64,000 nucleotides of DNA, from contig NC_056527.1 in NCBI RefSeq assembly GCF_019175285.1, positions 112,781,571 to 112,845,570 on the forward strand, given 5' to 3'. Of the stretch, positions 41,601-56,600 are shown piece after piece. The stretch is from Sceloporus undulatus (Eukaryota > Chordata > Lepidosauria > Squamata > Phrynosomatidae). The position numbers were made by a program, and so were the translations under genes. The number at the start of each line of letters is the position of its first letter. The first letter of the stretch is position 1. Under the pieces are notes generated by a model, which worked only from the letters and a program-made list of their open reading frames with translations, was not told the DNA's origin and searched no databases.

Positions 41601-44600
41601 CCATCATGAAGACCCAGGAACACAGCAACCCCAACAATGTTATCAAGTTTTGTGACAACAGCAGGTAGGTATTCAGCCAAGAGCTGGAAAGAGGAACAGT
41701 TGCATTGCAAATGTCAGGCTCCCCTCCTAGTGAACCTCATGAGGAGGAAACATAGAAGACTTCCTGCTCTTGAACACCCTTTGACTTCTTGAGGCTTGAG
41801 CATTTGTGTGTGTTGTTGGCACACTGTAGTAGAGCAGGGGCAGGAATCATGCGGCTTTCCAGATACAGTATAATTGGACTACAACTCCTAGCATTTATCA
41901 CCATTGGGCACAGTGGCTAAAGCTGCTGAGAGCTGCAGTCCAACAACATGTGGAGAGTATAGTGGATAGAGTGTTGGACTAGCACTGTGGCAACCCGGGT
42001 TCAGATCCCTACTCTGCTTTGGCATTTGCAAGGTGATCTTGGGCATGTCACTGTCTTTTAGAGTAAATTGCCTCTCAGGGTTGTTGTATGGGTCTATGCA
42101 GGGGGGAGAATGGTATATACCCCCTTGATCTCTTTGGAGGAATGGTTGGATGTAAAGGTAGCAAATCAATATTTTAAAAATATGTTTTTACTTCTCAGTG
42201 CAATCCAGGGCAGGGAAGTCCTTTCACTGTGGCCTAGCGATCCCTCCCGCGCCAGCCCCTTTGAGAAGCGTACCTCCACCCGACATGTCATTTTCACAGC
42301 CGAGACCCACAACTTCCCCACTGGTGAGTGAACTGTAAGAGAGTCTATGAGGCAGAGGGGCACGGCTTTTTCAACACAACTTTATAGTGCTGGACAAGAA
42401 TCCTGCCTGAACCCTTGAAGATATAACAGCCAGGAAAAGCCTTTGAGGTAGGCAGTGGTAAGGGAGACAGCTTTAAAATCCTCAGAAAACTTTTCTGGAA
42501 AAAAGAAGACAGAAGATTTTAAATCTGTCTCACTACTGTCTGCCTCGAGGGATTTTTTCAGTTTGTCACTATTTCAACTCATGCCCTGGCATTCTAGCTG
42601 CATTCCTGGACTTTGAATCATTGCATAACAAGCCGGGTATTCAGTGACAATGGAGTGTCATGCAGAAGATGGAGCCAACTTGTTTTTTGTTGCTCCAGAG
42701 ACTAAAACACAAAGCAATGGATTAAAACTACAAGAACAAAAGATTCTTACCTAACATTAGGAAGAACTTTTTGACTGTAAGAACTGTTCAACAGTTGAAT
42801 AGATAGCCTCAGAGGGTGTTGGACTCTCCATCTTTGGAGGCCTTTAAACAGAGGCAACTTGCAGGAGAAGTTCAGTTGTATATTCCTGCATGGCAAGGGC
42901 TTGCATTATATGACCCTTGTGGTTCCTTCCAGTTGCAAGAGTCTCAGATTCTGTGACTGTTTAGTTCAGGGCTTGGGGTGGGGAGTGGGGAACTCTAGAT
43001 GCTTAAGGGAAGTTTAGACTAAAAAAGTAAAATTTCAAAGCTCTGGATTTGTTAATACGACTAAAACATGAAGCGATGGATTCATGTTACAAGAAAAAAT
43101 TTTTTGCTTGAACATTAGGAAGAACTTTTCATCTGAGTTCTTCCTCTTCTCACTGAATTTACCTTGGGCAGAGAACTGGTTTGTGAAACTGATGGGTTTT
43201 TTTCAATTCTCCTTGCAGGGGTTGCCCCCTTCAGCGGTGCCACCACAGGGACAGGTGGACGGATTCGGGATGTGCAATGTGCAGGCCGTGGGGCTCACGT
43301 CATTGCTGGCACGGCTGGGTACAGTTTTGGCAATCTCCACATCCCAGGTTAGTAGTGACATGGACCAAGTGTAGATAGAGACAGGGTGACTGAACATCCT
43401 CCTTTTCCAGGACATGTTCTACATTTCAACCTTCTGTCTAGGAAGAGTTTCAAAATGTCCTCCATTTTAAGCGTGACTAAGAAGCATGAATTTACATTTA
43501 CCTCTTCTAGCTTTTATTTTGTAACACCCTACATTTTTCTCAAATGGCCTACATTATGTGGTGCCTTGTCCACCTTTGAAGTGAGGACATCTGGTCCCCC
43601 TGAGATAGAGAGCATAGAGTGGAAGAAAGCTTGGCCTTCCTTGTTATTGGTATTCAATGGTGTCTGAAGGTGTTTTCCCCAAGGCTCCTTCCTTGACTAT
43701 TGTTTGCCAGAAAAGAGAGGCAACACCTTTGCTGAGGAAAGCCAGAGTCTGCTGAACACAATCTATCTCCAGAGATTTCATGTAGGATAAGAATGAGGAA
43801 CCACTGATCTCCTTGATCTGATTCACTGGAGTTTGCCATCCAATCTGCAAGCTTCCTCTTTTGTTATCTCCTATTGTAGATAAAAGGCTATGTAAAGTCT
43901 GGGGACTTGTTCAATGGAACTGAGCTCTGGTTTTCATCCTGGGAAGCTGGTACTTTCCCCTACCTTTACAATCAGAACCAGAACCTTTTAAATTTCATTT
44001 TAATTGAAAGCTTAGATTACACAAGGTGTTGTATTTTCAATCAGGTCTGATATTTGGACTTTTCTAGAACCTACACAAAAAAGGTAATCTCATCCTACAG
44101 TTGTGATGAACTGAAAGCCCTCTTGGGATATTTTGGAAACCATGTGGTCAAGGGAAGATTATGTTTTATTATTTATTTATTATGTAGATCAATGTTGGTT
44201 AAACATATCCCTCATTGAATGCTGAGTTAAAATTAAGGGACTTCTCTGCTCTGGATTACACTTTCGAGAAAAAAGATTTTATTACATTTGTACCCCACGT
44301 TTCCCCTCAATCAGTTTAAATTGTATGGAAAGAAAATGAAGACTCAAACTAAAGTCTCTTTAGAGCTAATTTAGCATTGTAACCAATACTATTTGTCTTA
44401 TGTATTCTCCACTACTGGTTGCAGGATACTCATTACCATGGGAAGATTCGTCCTTCCCTTATCCTGGCAACTTTGCCCGGCCTGTGGAGGTGGCCATTGG
44501 AGCTAGTGATGGTGCTTCAGATTATGGCAACAAATTTGGAGAACCTGTGTTGGCAGGTGAGCATGATCATATGGGGTCCAAGATGCAACCTGTGGTATAT

Positions 44601-47600
44601 TTTAATGCTTAGATATGCTCATATCCCACCTTCCCTCCAGCAAGCTGACAGCAATGTATATGGCTCTGTTCCAACCCACTTTATTCTCACAACAACCTTC
44701 TGAGGGTAGGTCAGACTGAGAGAGAAAGATCAGGCCAAAGTCATTCAATGACTTTCATGGTCCAGTGGGGTCTCAAACCCAGATCTCCCAAGTCATGTCA
44801 ACCACTATTCCCAGAAGAGATGGGAAACAGAGGTGTTAGTGTGTTCTAAGTTTGTATACATAGATGTTGCTGCTTTGTGCCTTTAAGCTGCATCCAGTTT
44901 ATGGCAATCCTAAAGTGAGCTCCTACTGAGTTAATGGAATACAAACTGCTTCTGCACTTTGAACTCAGTTTGGAGCCACCAAAGAACACTCTTGATTAAA
45001 AACTAGCTAATGCAATCAAGTGAAATCAAATACCAGCAATACCATACCATTTCTTGACATTCACAGCTTGCTTTTGCCAGAGTCTGCAGGAAAGGACAAG
45101 ATTTCTCCTCTTTTCTCATCTGCTCCTTGCTGTGTTAATGGAGTGCTAACTGCTTCTGCACTTTGAACTCATTTTAGAGCAACTGAAGAAAGCTGAGAAC
45201 AAAGGGAGAAAGTCGGAGGAGGAGAGAGAAACTTGGCAGCTAAAAAAAGTAGGATGAAGAGGATTAATCAGCATTGTCCCTGACAAATGGGGAGAGTTGG
45301 ACATTATGAAGCAAAGGTTCTTAGGTTTAGACACTTGTAAATTTTGTTGACATTTAAAGAAAGCATTTGCACAAGGAACCCTAGAAAAATATCAATAAAA
45401 CAATGCAAATATTCAAAGTATTTTTGGGCAGAGGGTTGGTTGGTATTGTTCTGTGCCTTCAAGTGCACTCCAGCTTATGGCAAATCTATCACTAGGATTT
45501 TCTTGGCAAGATTTATTCAGAGGAGTTTTGCTATTGCCTTCCTTTGAGGAGGAGAGTATGACTTGCCTAAGGTCACCCAGTGGGTTTCCATGGCTGAGTG
45601 GGGATTTGAACCCTGGTTTCACCAAGTTAGAGTCTCAAACCACTACACCACACTGGCTTACATAGATGGATGTAGGAAGCAACATTTGGAAAAGGAAGGA
45701 TTTTCACCATCAGTCACTCATATTCCTTGGCACAGGCTTTGCTCGCTCTTTTGGGATGCGCCTAGCAGATGGCGAGAGGCATGAGTGGATCAAGCCCATC
45801 ATGTTCAGTGGTGGCATCGGGGCAATGGAGGATTTGCATGTGCGCAAGGAAGTCCCACAACCTGGTAATTATTACCAATCTTAGCCTGCCATATCCCAGA
45901 GCCTTAGGGTGAGTAATGATGTTTGAAACTAGATAGTTATAATCTATGAGAAGTTGGGAAAAATACCTTCCTCCCCCAATCAGTTTCAGTGTAAAAATAT
46001 GACATATATTCTTCATTGAAGATCAAAGTTTTCAGTCCAGAAGAACTCAGTTGTCTGATACATATGCATTATATGTATTTTTATTAATAGGGTCCACATG
46101 TGCCTCTTTGTTCATAAGCACTTGTGACAATATATAGCAGTGTGTGTGATGTTTAGTCATTTAATAATTTACTCAGTGATTTGTTTAATCAATTAAAAAC
46201 TTTAAAATTAAGTAAAAGAGAAAACATGCCTCTTCAGATTTTGGAACACATGTTGTTGCTCAAATGTTTCAGTTGACCTATCAGCATACTAATATGGTTA
46301 CTGAAATGAAGTATGTCTTGTTTTATTAGCATGTTATGCACAATTTATTCTTCTATTGCTACTAGTTATGGAGTGGATTGCTGAAGTACTTATTCCATCA
46401 AAAACTTCCCCTTCTCCATTCCTATTTCTGAGATTTTACTAGACATTTCTAAGGATTCATAAGGACTAGAGACTTTGGTTGTTGTTTGACAAAATGTTGA
46501 ATTCCTCATGCAAAACTGGACTTGCTTTCTCTTTCTTTCTTTCTTTCTTTCTTTTACTATTTGATGGCAACTTCAATTTTTATTTCCAGGTATGGATGTA
46601 GTAAAGGTTGGAGGCCCTGTTTATCGAATTGGTGTTGGCGGGGGAGCTGCTTCTTCCATCCAGGTAAGCTGAAAAATCCTCTCCTTTCTCTGCTCTCCAT
46701 CTTTGGAAGGGAATGTCATCTATGTTTCTAAGGCTGCATCTGCACTGCAGAAATAATGCAGTTTGACAATACTAACTGCCATGACTCAGTGCTATGGTAT
46801 TCTGGGAGTTGTAGTTTGTTGTGGCACTAGAGCTCTCTGATGTGAAAATTTACATATCTCATAAAACTACATATTCCAGAATTCCATAGCATTGAGCCAT
46901 GACAGTTAAAGTAGTGTCAACCTGCATTAATTTTGCAGATGCAGACCAAGTTTGGGGAGGATAATGGCTGTATCTTCCATGTTAGTTATGAATCTGCTCT
47001 GGATTTTACCCTAGACTTCGAAACTTTATCAAAGATCCCTCCCATCGCCAAATTGGTCCAGCAGTTAGAACAAATCATCTACAGTTCAGACTAAAACCCA
47101 GAGCAATTCACAAACTCACTGACATAGAAGCTACAGCTGCCACTGTCTTTGGGAACATAGTTTTGAATCCTTTTGGAGTCCTGGGCATTTAACAACAGTT
47201 GTCCTGATTTCTTGGACTCTTCCTAGCCTTTTCCAAGGCTGGGAGCTGCCATCCCATGATAAAGCTATGGCTTTTCACTGTGAAGCTCTTCACCTCTGCA
47301 AATACAGTTGGCTCTCCATATCCACAAATTCAATCATCCACAGGTTGAAAATATTTTTAAAATATATAAATTTCAAAAAGCAAACCTAAATTTTGCATTT
47401 TTATATAAGGAACACTGTATTATCATGCCATTGTGTTTAATGGGACTTGAGCATTCATGGATTTTGGTAACCACAGGGGAGCCTGGAACCAAACCCTTGC
47501 AGATACCAAGGGCCCATTGTACTTTCTATGTGTATTGACAGGTACAAGGTGATAATGCTAGTGAGCTAGACTTTGGAGCAGTACAGCGTGGCGATGCTGA

Positions 47601-50600
47601 GATGGAGCAAAAGATGAACCGGGTCTTGCGAGGCTGTGTGGAGAGTGGAGAGGACAATCCCATCTGCAGCTTGCATGATCAGGGTGCTGGAGGCAACGGT
47701 GAGAAGGCTGACTGGTGGAGAGCTTTGAGATACAGCAGTAGATCTATATGTTCTCCTTTGGTTTTTCTGACTAGATTGCTGCAAGCTGCATCAAGCCATT
47801 TGATACAGCTCATAGCATGCATAAACCTATAAGGGACAAAGTGTTTAGATCAAGGAAAGTAGTAATGAGTCTTCTGTTTTATATTATTTGTGTCTTACCT
47901 TTTCTTCTCTTAACTCTTCCTGTTCATCCCTGATAATAAATAATTAATAATAATAATTTGTTTTATTTATACTGCTATTCCAAAAATCATAGCGGTGAAC
48001 AGCAAGTAAGCTAATTAGCAAGTAAGCTAATTTGCCCCCAACAGTCTGGGTACTCATTTTAGCGACCTTGGAAGGATGCAAGCTTGAGTCGAGCTTGGGC
48101 CCTGAACTCGCAACCTTGTGATATGGCTGGGAGGCTGGAGATGGTGATACAAATGTGAAATGATGATAGGTCATTCCTCCAAGGATTTTGGAAGTGTACA
48201 TGGAGGTCTTTGAAAGTATTCTTTTCTTTTGTAGGGAATGTTCTGAAGGAGCTGAGTGAACCAGCCGGAGCTGTGATCTATGCAAGCCGCTTCCAGGTCA
48301 GTGTCCATGATACCTTCCCTCCAAACCAGTGGGGATGAGTGGTTTCAGTGTTATGCGGGCTGTGAATCTGTTCTTAGTGAAAACTTTGAAAAAAACTATC
48401 CATGATGCTTGCACTAAAATCCTCAGTGGATTTACTGCTCCACTGACATGGGAACCAGTAGCCCAAATTGTGAACTCTGGCATCTGGATTTTTAATTCCA
48501 TTCCCTTACCAAAAACCTGAGTGCAGGAGTGTCATTTTTCACAAAAAGCCTACAGAAAGAAAACTGTAAAATTGCTGAAGGAGAATAACACGCTTGAAAG
48601 TCCCCTTGCTGTCAGTGCATAACAAGCAATACTCTATGGATGAATTCTGTTTGTTAGTCCTAAGTAGAGTAGACTTACTGAATTGTTGAATGGCGAGTCA
48701 ACACATACATAAATCCCATTGATTCAATGAGTCTACTTTAGTTAAGACTCGGGGCAGATCTATACTGGCTTGAATACTTTGGCTGTCCCTGGAGTATTCT
48801 GGTCCCAAAACTGCCCCAGATTTTTCCCTCTTATCTGTGCGTTTCGCAGCAACACTGAGCAGCTATCTACACAGTGTCCTGTTGTGCTGCCTCCCAGTGC
48901 TGCTGTGAGTCACTCCTGCTGAGGCCAAAAACAAGGTGACCAACATCAATCACATGGCTGGGCATCTTATTGTGACCTCAGAGAAGCGACCCGTGCCAGC
49001 GGCAGATGGTACAGTGAGGCATTGTGTAGACAGCCACCTGGCATTGCTCTGGAGTGCTTTGGTTTTTTGGGAGCAAATGGTGAGTTAAGTGAGGGATAGC
49101 CTAGATTCCTGCTAGATTACTCTTAGCACATGTGGATAGTCTACAGTCAACTCAGGGCTTTGGCCCAGTACATCTGGACAGGGGGACACAAGGGCAGGGG
49201 GAACTCACAGCAAATGGTCCATGTAGACATGATCTTCGTAACTGCCAGTCTGATGTCACAAGTTCTCTCCTTTTTCATTTTACAGCTAGGAGATCCCACG
49301 CTGAGTGTTCTGGAGATCTGGGGGGCTGAGTACCAGGAATCGAATGCCCTCTTGCTACGTCCTCGCCATACGGATTTCCTCCACCGACTGGCCCGTCGCG
49401 AACGGTGCCCTGTTGACTTTGTGGGCAGGATTACAGGCGATGGACGGGTATGATGGGAATTGGTAGGAGGAGGTTGGAAGTATTTTTACATTCATGTTTT
49501 ATTACTGTGACAACTAAATCCCAAATAGTGATTCATTCTAACTGTGTGTGTGTTTTTTAAAAAACCAAAAAATTGAACTGTGTGCTTGCATGGTCCCTTC
49601 CCTTTGCTGATGGAAATGGGAATGTTGGTTTTCAGCTTTGACTAATCACAGGTTAGTGTTGTGTACAAACCCTCAACTATGATCAGCCTTAAACTATGAT
49701 TTATTGAAACAAGTGAGTTTCATAGCTCAAGAATGTGGAATATTAGCTAGTTTCAATACGAAGGTTAGTTCTCCTTTGTCCAGGCTGGGATAAAGCATAA
49801 ACTGATGAATCAAAAATGGTATTATTATTATTATTATTATTAACCTTTATTTATGAAGCGCTGTAAATTTACACAGCGCTGTACATACAATCTTTTTAGT
49901 TAGACGGTTCCCTGCCCTCAGGCTTATAATCTAAAAAGACATGACACAGAAGGAGAAGGGGGTGGTGACGGGAAAGGGTAAGAGGTCCAGCAGTTCCTCT
50001 CAACGGTACCTGGTCTCTATAGCTACGGTGGAACTGGAGCTGAGGAAACTTGAACTTGGGGCTGGCTGTGGCTCATTGTTACAGTGATTAATAATAGCAT
50101 GTTGTTATATCCAAATGCAATAACTCCCTCTTTCTAGAGAAAAGTTAGTATTTCCAGGTAATTTTTTTCTGTGTATGTACATTTCTGTATCAGTAGCTGG
50201 TTTCTTTTGGTAATGTAAGAGTAGGAGGTGGACAACTATAGCAGGTCTTGAGGTGTCCAAAGAAGTAAAGTGGTAGAAAGTGGCAACTGAATAGTTTTTT
50301 GGGAAGGTGATCCAGAAAAGTGACTCCTCCTTCTTTTCCTCCTGGTAGGCAGATCCATTTTAAAAAAATGTTTATTATAAACATTGCAAAATTTAAAAAA
50401 TTATCATAACATTATAAAATTAATAGCAGAGTTCATTAACTTGAGAACAATCAGGATATAATCAACACACACACACACATATATATCCTCATTTCTTAGA
50501 ATCATAGAACCCTAGAATTAAAAGAGACCATGCAGGAATACAAAACCCAAGCACTTCTGACAGATGGCCATGCAGCCCCTGTTTAAAAACCTCCAAAGAA

Positions 50601-53600
50601 GGAGCCTTCATCACACTCTGAGGCAGTGTATTCCACCATTGAACAGCTCTTACTGTCAGGAAGTTCGTCCTAACATTCAGGTGGAATCTCTCTTTATGTA
50701 GAGTCTTATTCTCTGGAGCAGCAGGAAACAAGCTTGCTTCAACCTCAATGTGACACCCTTCAAATATTTAAACATTGCTATCATGTCACCTCTTAACCTT
50801 CTCTTCTCCAGGCTAAACATTATAGTAACTCATTTGTTTGTTGGGCAACAGATTGTGCTGGTTGATGACACCAAGCTTCCCGTGAGTGAGACCGAGGTGG
50901 CAAAGGGGCATGTGGGTGAACGATCCACACCTGTGAACTTAAAGCTGGAATGGGTTCTGGGCAAGATGCCACGCAAGGTAAGCAGTGTGTGTTTTTCTTG
51001 GATTGGAAAGAAAACATTGGGCAGATGCTTAAGGAAGTTAAGGATGTCCTAGATATAGGCAGAGGACTTGGTTTTGATGAACTAGCTGCTAATCCTTAAT
51101 ATTCCTTTGCTTCTGTGAGAGAATCTCCTTTTCCCAGTGGTAGCTGGTGGTTTGTGGGTCAAGATGTTGATCCCTTTGTTGAACACTTTGCAAGCAAAAC
51201 CTTTGTTCTCTTACTGAGCTATATTCCTTTGCACATATTACTTTTAGCACACTGGGAGTTGGATTAGAGGAGAAACCACTTGTCTTCACTACCTCTTCAT
51301 TTCTGTTTTCCACAGCTCTCTGTTGGAAGCAGTATAAATGAAAGCTGTTCCCCTAAGTATATATTGGTTGTGCTTTATTTGGAGCAGAGGTGGGGAACCT
51401 TTATAGACTAGGGAGCCAAGGTCCGATTTGGCAAGGATCTGGAGAACCACATACCAGCAACAAGAAGGACTTAAGGGTCCTGGGGTTGGGGAAATCCAAA
51501 ATGAGTGCAGCCAGATGTAATTCATGCCAGTTTGAACATCAGGTATTCAAAGCATTGTCCAAATTCTGTTCATAACTATTGAGGAGGATGCTCCAGGACA
51601 ACATTTTCCAGGCTGTAAACCTGAATTTATTTCCACTGTCTGGGCTTTTCTTATCTCCAATCGTTGATCTCCAACCTTTTGTCTCCAATCATGGAGATAG
51701 TAACAGATGGTGTACCGCCTTGTATGTTCTGCATACCACACTTTCTTCATCCATGCTCTGGAATGTTTTGGCTGGCCAACAATATTTTGCATTCTTTCCC
51801 TTTTAATCCCTATCAACTAGGAATTTGTTTTGAATCATGTGAACCGAGCCCTCCGGCCTCTGGATCTTCCCCATGACCTGAGTGTGGTGGATGCCCTTCA
51901 GCGTGTGCTGAGGCTGCCAGCTGTGGCAAGTAAACGATACCTGACCAATAAGGTACCTTTCAGGATGAGATTTGACGCTCTAGTTCCTTCAGACATTATG
52001 GAATAGAATTATACAGATGGGAAATTTTGGGTGCTTGCTTTTCACAATTTTTTTCCTTCACTCCCTTTGTCCTTGTTTTCCTTTGGCGTAAGGTTGATCG
52101 TTCAGTGACGGGGCTGGTGGCACAGCAGCAATGTGTGGGTCCCCTCCACACCCCATTGGCAGATGTTGCCGTGGTGGCACTCTCCCCCTTTGAGACAGTT
52201 GGAGGAGCCACAGCCATCGGGGAGCAACCTATCAAAGGCCTCATTGACCCTGCTGCTGGTGCTCGAATGGCAGTGGCAGAATCCCTCACAAACCTGGTGT
52301 TTGCTCGTGTCAGTGACCTTAAGGTAAGTCCTCCCTCTGCTTCTGATTTAGACAGTTCCCCATTTATTGATTGCATTTCATAGCCCCACATTTCCTAAAG
52401 TCTTTGTTCTGGAACTAGGGATGCAATAGCACTGCAGAATTAAACCAATTTCTACCCTGTAATACCATGGGATTTGTAGTTTGGTGAGGCACCAGAGCTC
52501 TCTGACAGACCAGGCTAAAGCTCACCAAACTATAAGTCCCAGGATTCCACAGGATAGAGTCACAGCAATTAAAGTGGTGTCAAAATACATTAATTCCGCA
52601 GTGTGTCTTCACCCTAGAGTTCTTTCAGTGCCAAACACTGACCCATGTTATTGGGATAGCATAAGCTTTATTGATGAAGCAGATGGTACACAACAGAGGA
52701 GTATTCCTGTCCTTTTGTTGATGTGGTCCAGCATCTCCTCACAGTCAGTGGAAGAATTGGTCCCCCAAACAGGTTCTGTCCAAACTATGCCTCATCTGAC
52801 AACCAAATTCCCCATTACTGGACATATGAGAAGTCCTTGGACTGGGGGGCACCCTTCCCAAGATGAAGCCAGCGGAAAATTGATTCCCAAGGGTTATATA
52901 TTCCAAAAGGAAACAATGAAAATCAAAGTGCAAAAGTGTGATCCTTCTCTCCAGAATAGCTGTGGAGACCTGTAAAAGGAGATTAGCAACAAAAAAGGGT
53001 TTACTCTTCCAGTCCATTCTCATTCTTCATATCTTGTTCCCAGCTTCAAACTGTACATCAACTACAAGAAGTATCCAACCAGGTCACTAAGACACAGCTA
53101 TTAATCTTTGGCCATGATGCCAACAAGGATTTTTAAAAATCCTTCTTGTTTGGTGGCAGAGGCCCAGTTTACTACACTCTCAAGAGCTCAAGGATGTGCA
53201 TGTAGTTTTCCTTGCTGTTTTTATAAGGACCAAAAATAAAGAACAGTGCTAGGTCAGAACAAAACCCTATCTTGTTTAGTATTCTGTTCTCACATCCAGC
53301 TATTTGGTGTCTTTATGGGAAGTCCTCAAATGGTACATTAATCCAATAGCACCTTCCCAACAACCCTGTGAGGTAGGATGCATATGCACAGCAGAAATAA
53401 TGTATTTTGATCCTCTTTTACTGTCAGAACTCTAATCTGTGGAATCCTGGGATTTGTTGTCATGGCACCAAATCTCTCTGACAGAGAAAGCTAAATACCT
53501 CACAAAACTACAAATCCCAGAATTCTATAGCATTGAGCCATGTCAGCTAATGCAGTGCCAAACCACATTATTTCTGCAGTGCAGACTGCACCATAAACAG

Positions 53601-56600
53601 ATAATGTCTAGGGCCATTATCTGTCATCATTAGGATGGCCAATAAAGGTAGGTGTTTTTTTTTCCCTCTTGGAAGACCTTCCACATTCTCCAAAATATTC
53701 TCCAGTATTTATAAGGCAAAATGAGTTTTAGCCTGAAATTTAAAGGAGCAATCCAGCTTGCTGTACCTTCTCCTCCAAAATGGGGTCAGCACCTTAGATT
53801 GTTCCTTTTCAGTTCTGAGAAAAATCTGGAATGGATTCATGGCTCCACTGGCCAGCTGCCGCAACCTGCGGTCCATTAATCATTTGATGGAGGCTGCAGA
53901 TTTTCACATCCTTTCTTTCACATGCCTCACATTAATCTGTGACCTGAAGTTAGAGGCAAGATCTGTGTGTTGCATAATGTCATCTCTGTTGTCGCTTGGC
54001 CTCCCTTGGGGATTCTGTGTCTGTTCTCGCAGGACGTCAAATGCAGTGGGAATTGGATGTGGGCGGCCAAGTTGCCTGGGGAAGGAGCAGCCTTGGCTGA
54101 GGCCTGCAGAGCCATGTGCTCCGTGATGGGTGAACTGGGAGTGGCTGTGGACGGAGGCAAGGATTCTCTCAGCATGGCAGCTCGTGTTGGCACAGAAACC
54201 GTTAAAGCACCTGGTGAGAAATGGGGTGCTTCATGCTGTGACCTGACCCCAAAATTACTTCTCTCAAACTAGAAGGAAATGGGCTAGTTTATCAGCAGTC
54301 TGAGGTTCATTTTGAGGGAGATGTGTTTATTGTATTCTGGTATTTGTATCTAAATACCCCAAAGGCACCAGATCCTGTCTAAACTTGGACACTAAGCACC
54401 AGGGTCATCTCTGGTTAATACTTGGATGTGAGACCACTAATGTATACCAGGTGCTGTAGGCTATATTTCAGAGGAAGGAACTGGCAAACCACCTCTGATG
54501 ATTCCTTTCCTAAGAAAACCCTATGAAATTCATGGGGTCTCCCTAAGCTGACAGGCGACAGACTCTATAAGTTGACACACATAGAGTTATCTCTCTATAT
54601 ATATATTTATACAAAGGGAATTAACTGTTCAAGGGCCAATTATTGACTCCTGCATTACAAGCCATGTGTATGGATATGCTTTTCTAGAACTGTTTTGGCT
54701 GATTTTAAAGGGTGAAGGTTAGGGTTAGGCTACTGTATCCTATTAAGCTGTCTGAGTATCAGCTGCGAATGCTTTTTTTGTCCTCTGGGAAGGAGAGGGA
54801 TAGGAAGCACTCTGGTGTTGCTTTGTAACTGAGTCATATACTTTGACTGCCGATCTATTGGGAATTCTCCTAGCTCTGGGGAGTTTAAGTCTCTGTATTT
54901 GTCCCCTGCCACTGATTTCTACCTTTCCCTGACTTTATACTTTCTTCCCACAGGGACTCTTGTCATCTCGGCTTATGCTGTCTGTCCAGATATCACTGCC
55001 ACAGTCACTCCTGACTTGAAATGTCCAGATGGGAAAGGTAATATCAAGTCTTGATGATATGGTAAAGGATTGTGAATGGCTTGCAAAGGCCTTGATTGCG
55101 ATGGATTTATTATGATCTATTTGCAACAGGCCACAAATAGCATCAGCCGGCCAGAAATTTTTTATATTTTTTATTTTTATTTCATGTTTATGCTGCCTTT
55201 CTCCCTGAAAGGAACCCAAGGCAGCTCACAAGATAAAAACATTTAAAAAACTTTACCATAAAAATGGCTCTAGTAGCTTAATGTTATGAACTGCTAACTT
55301 TGATAGATTTGTTAGCAATTTTGAGTTGATAGAAGCTCTGTTTTGATTTTACTATAAAGTTGTCCCGTCCTTCCGTCCATCTTCATAAAAAGAGTAGATG
55401 TGAAAAGTTTCTAACAGTTTAATTAGAGCTTGGAAGCATGCTCTCCACCATTTTGGACTATGACCTGGTTAGTCTTAACTGGAATAAACCCACTGAATCA
55501 ATGAGGTTTACATGTGTGCTGACTCACCATTCCACAATTAATTATGTGGATCTACACTTGTTGGGCATTACAAACAGTACTGACACCAATAATTCCTGGA
55601 GTCCTCTTCAGTGAATATTTCAGCTGAATATGCCATGCAAGCTAATGGATTCTGAGAATCCTTTACTACAAAAGTAACTTTCCCAAGTTCTAGGTTTAAT
55701 CCTAGTGATATTCATTGACCTCCTGTGGATTGCCAAATCAATCTGTGGTAATTTTAACTTCCAGCAGGACAGATCTTTTGTGGCCTCTGTGTATGTTTGA
55801 ACGAAGAGAAAGAGAAAGAAAGAGGCTAGATGGCCATCTGTCGGGAGTGCTTTGATTGTGAATTCTTGCATGGCAGAGGGTTGGAGTGGTTGATCCTTAG
55901 GGTCTCTTCCAATTCTGTGATTCTATGATTCAGTGTTTTGTTTTCATGAGCAATTTCTTCTTGTTTTGGCAATTGATTAGGGGCTCTGCTTCATGTGGCC
56001 ATCAGTCCTGACCAACATCGCCTTGGGGGCAGTGCTTTGGCCCAGTGCTTCTCTCAGTTGGGGCATCTTTCACCAGATTTGGACAACCCCAGGACTCTTG
56101 TCTCCTGTTTCCAAGTCACCCAGCGTCTGCTCCAAGGTAAGCAATTCTTAAGCAAGGATGAGAGCACCAGTGGCCTGCTTTGAGCCCCATATTCGATCCT
56201 TAGTATCTGCTAGAAAAGCTGACAGGAAGAATATCAACTGATTTGAAATGAAGTGCTGGAGGAGAGTTCTGCGGATGCTATGGGCTAGCAAAATGACCAG
56301 CTTGTGGGCCTTAGAGAGAAAATCAAGCCTGAACTCTTCCTAGAAGCCAAAACAATCAAACTGAGGCTATTGTACTTTGACCATTTCATGAGACAACCTG
56401 AATCACTTGAAAAGACGATAATGCTTGGTAAAGTGAGAGGCAGTAGGAAAAGAGGAAGGCTACGGCTGATCTGCACTGCAGAAATATTGCAGTTTGATAC
56501 CACTTAAATTGCCATGGCTCCATTCGACAGAATCCTGAGATTTGTAGTTTTGAGAGGCACCAGCAGTCTTTGGCAGAGAAGGCTAAAGAACCTGTAAACC

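Noticed and set aside
53758-54126. A 122-codon frame starting before PFAS exon 18
   Set aside because: It crosses the intron and reads the exon in another frame; the PFAS frame from 54033 is the real one.
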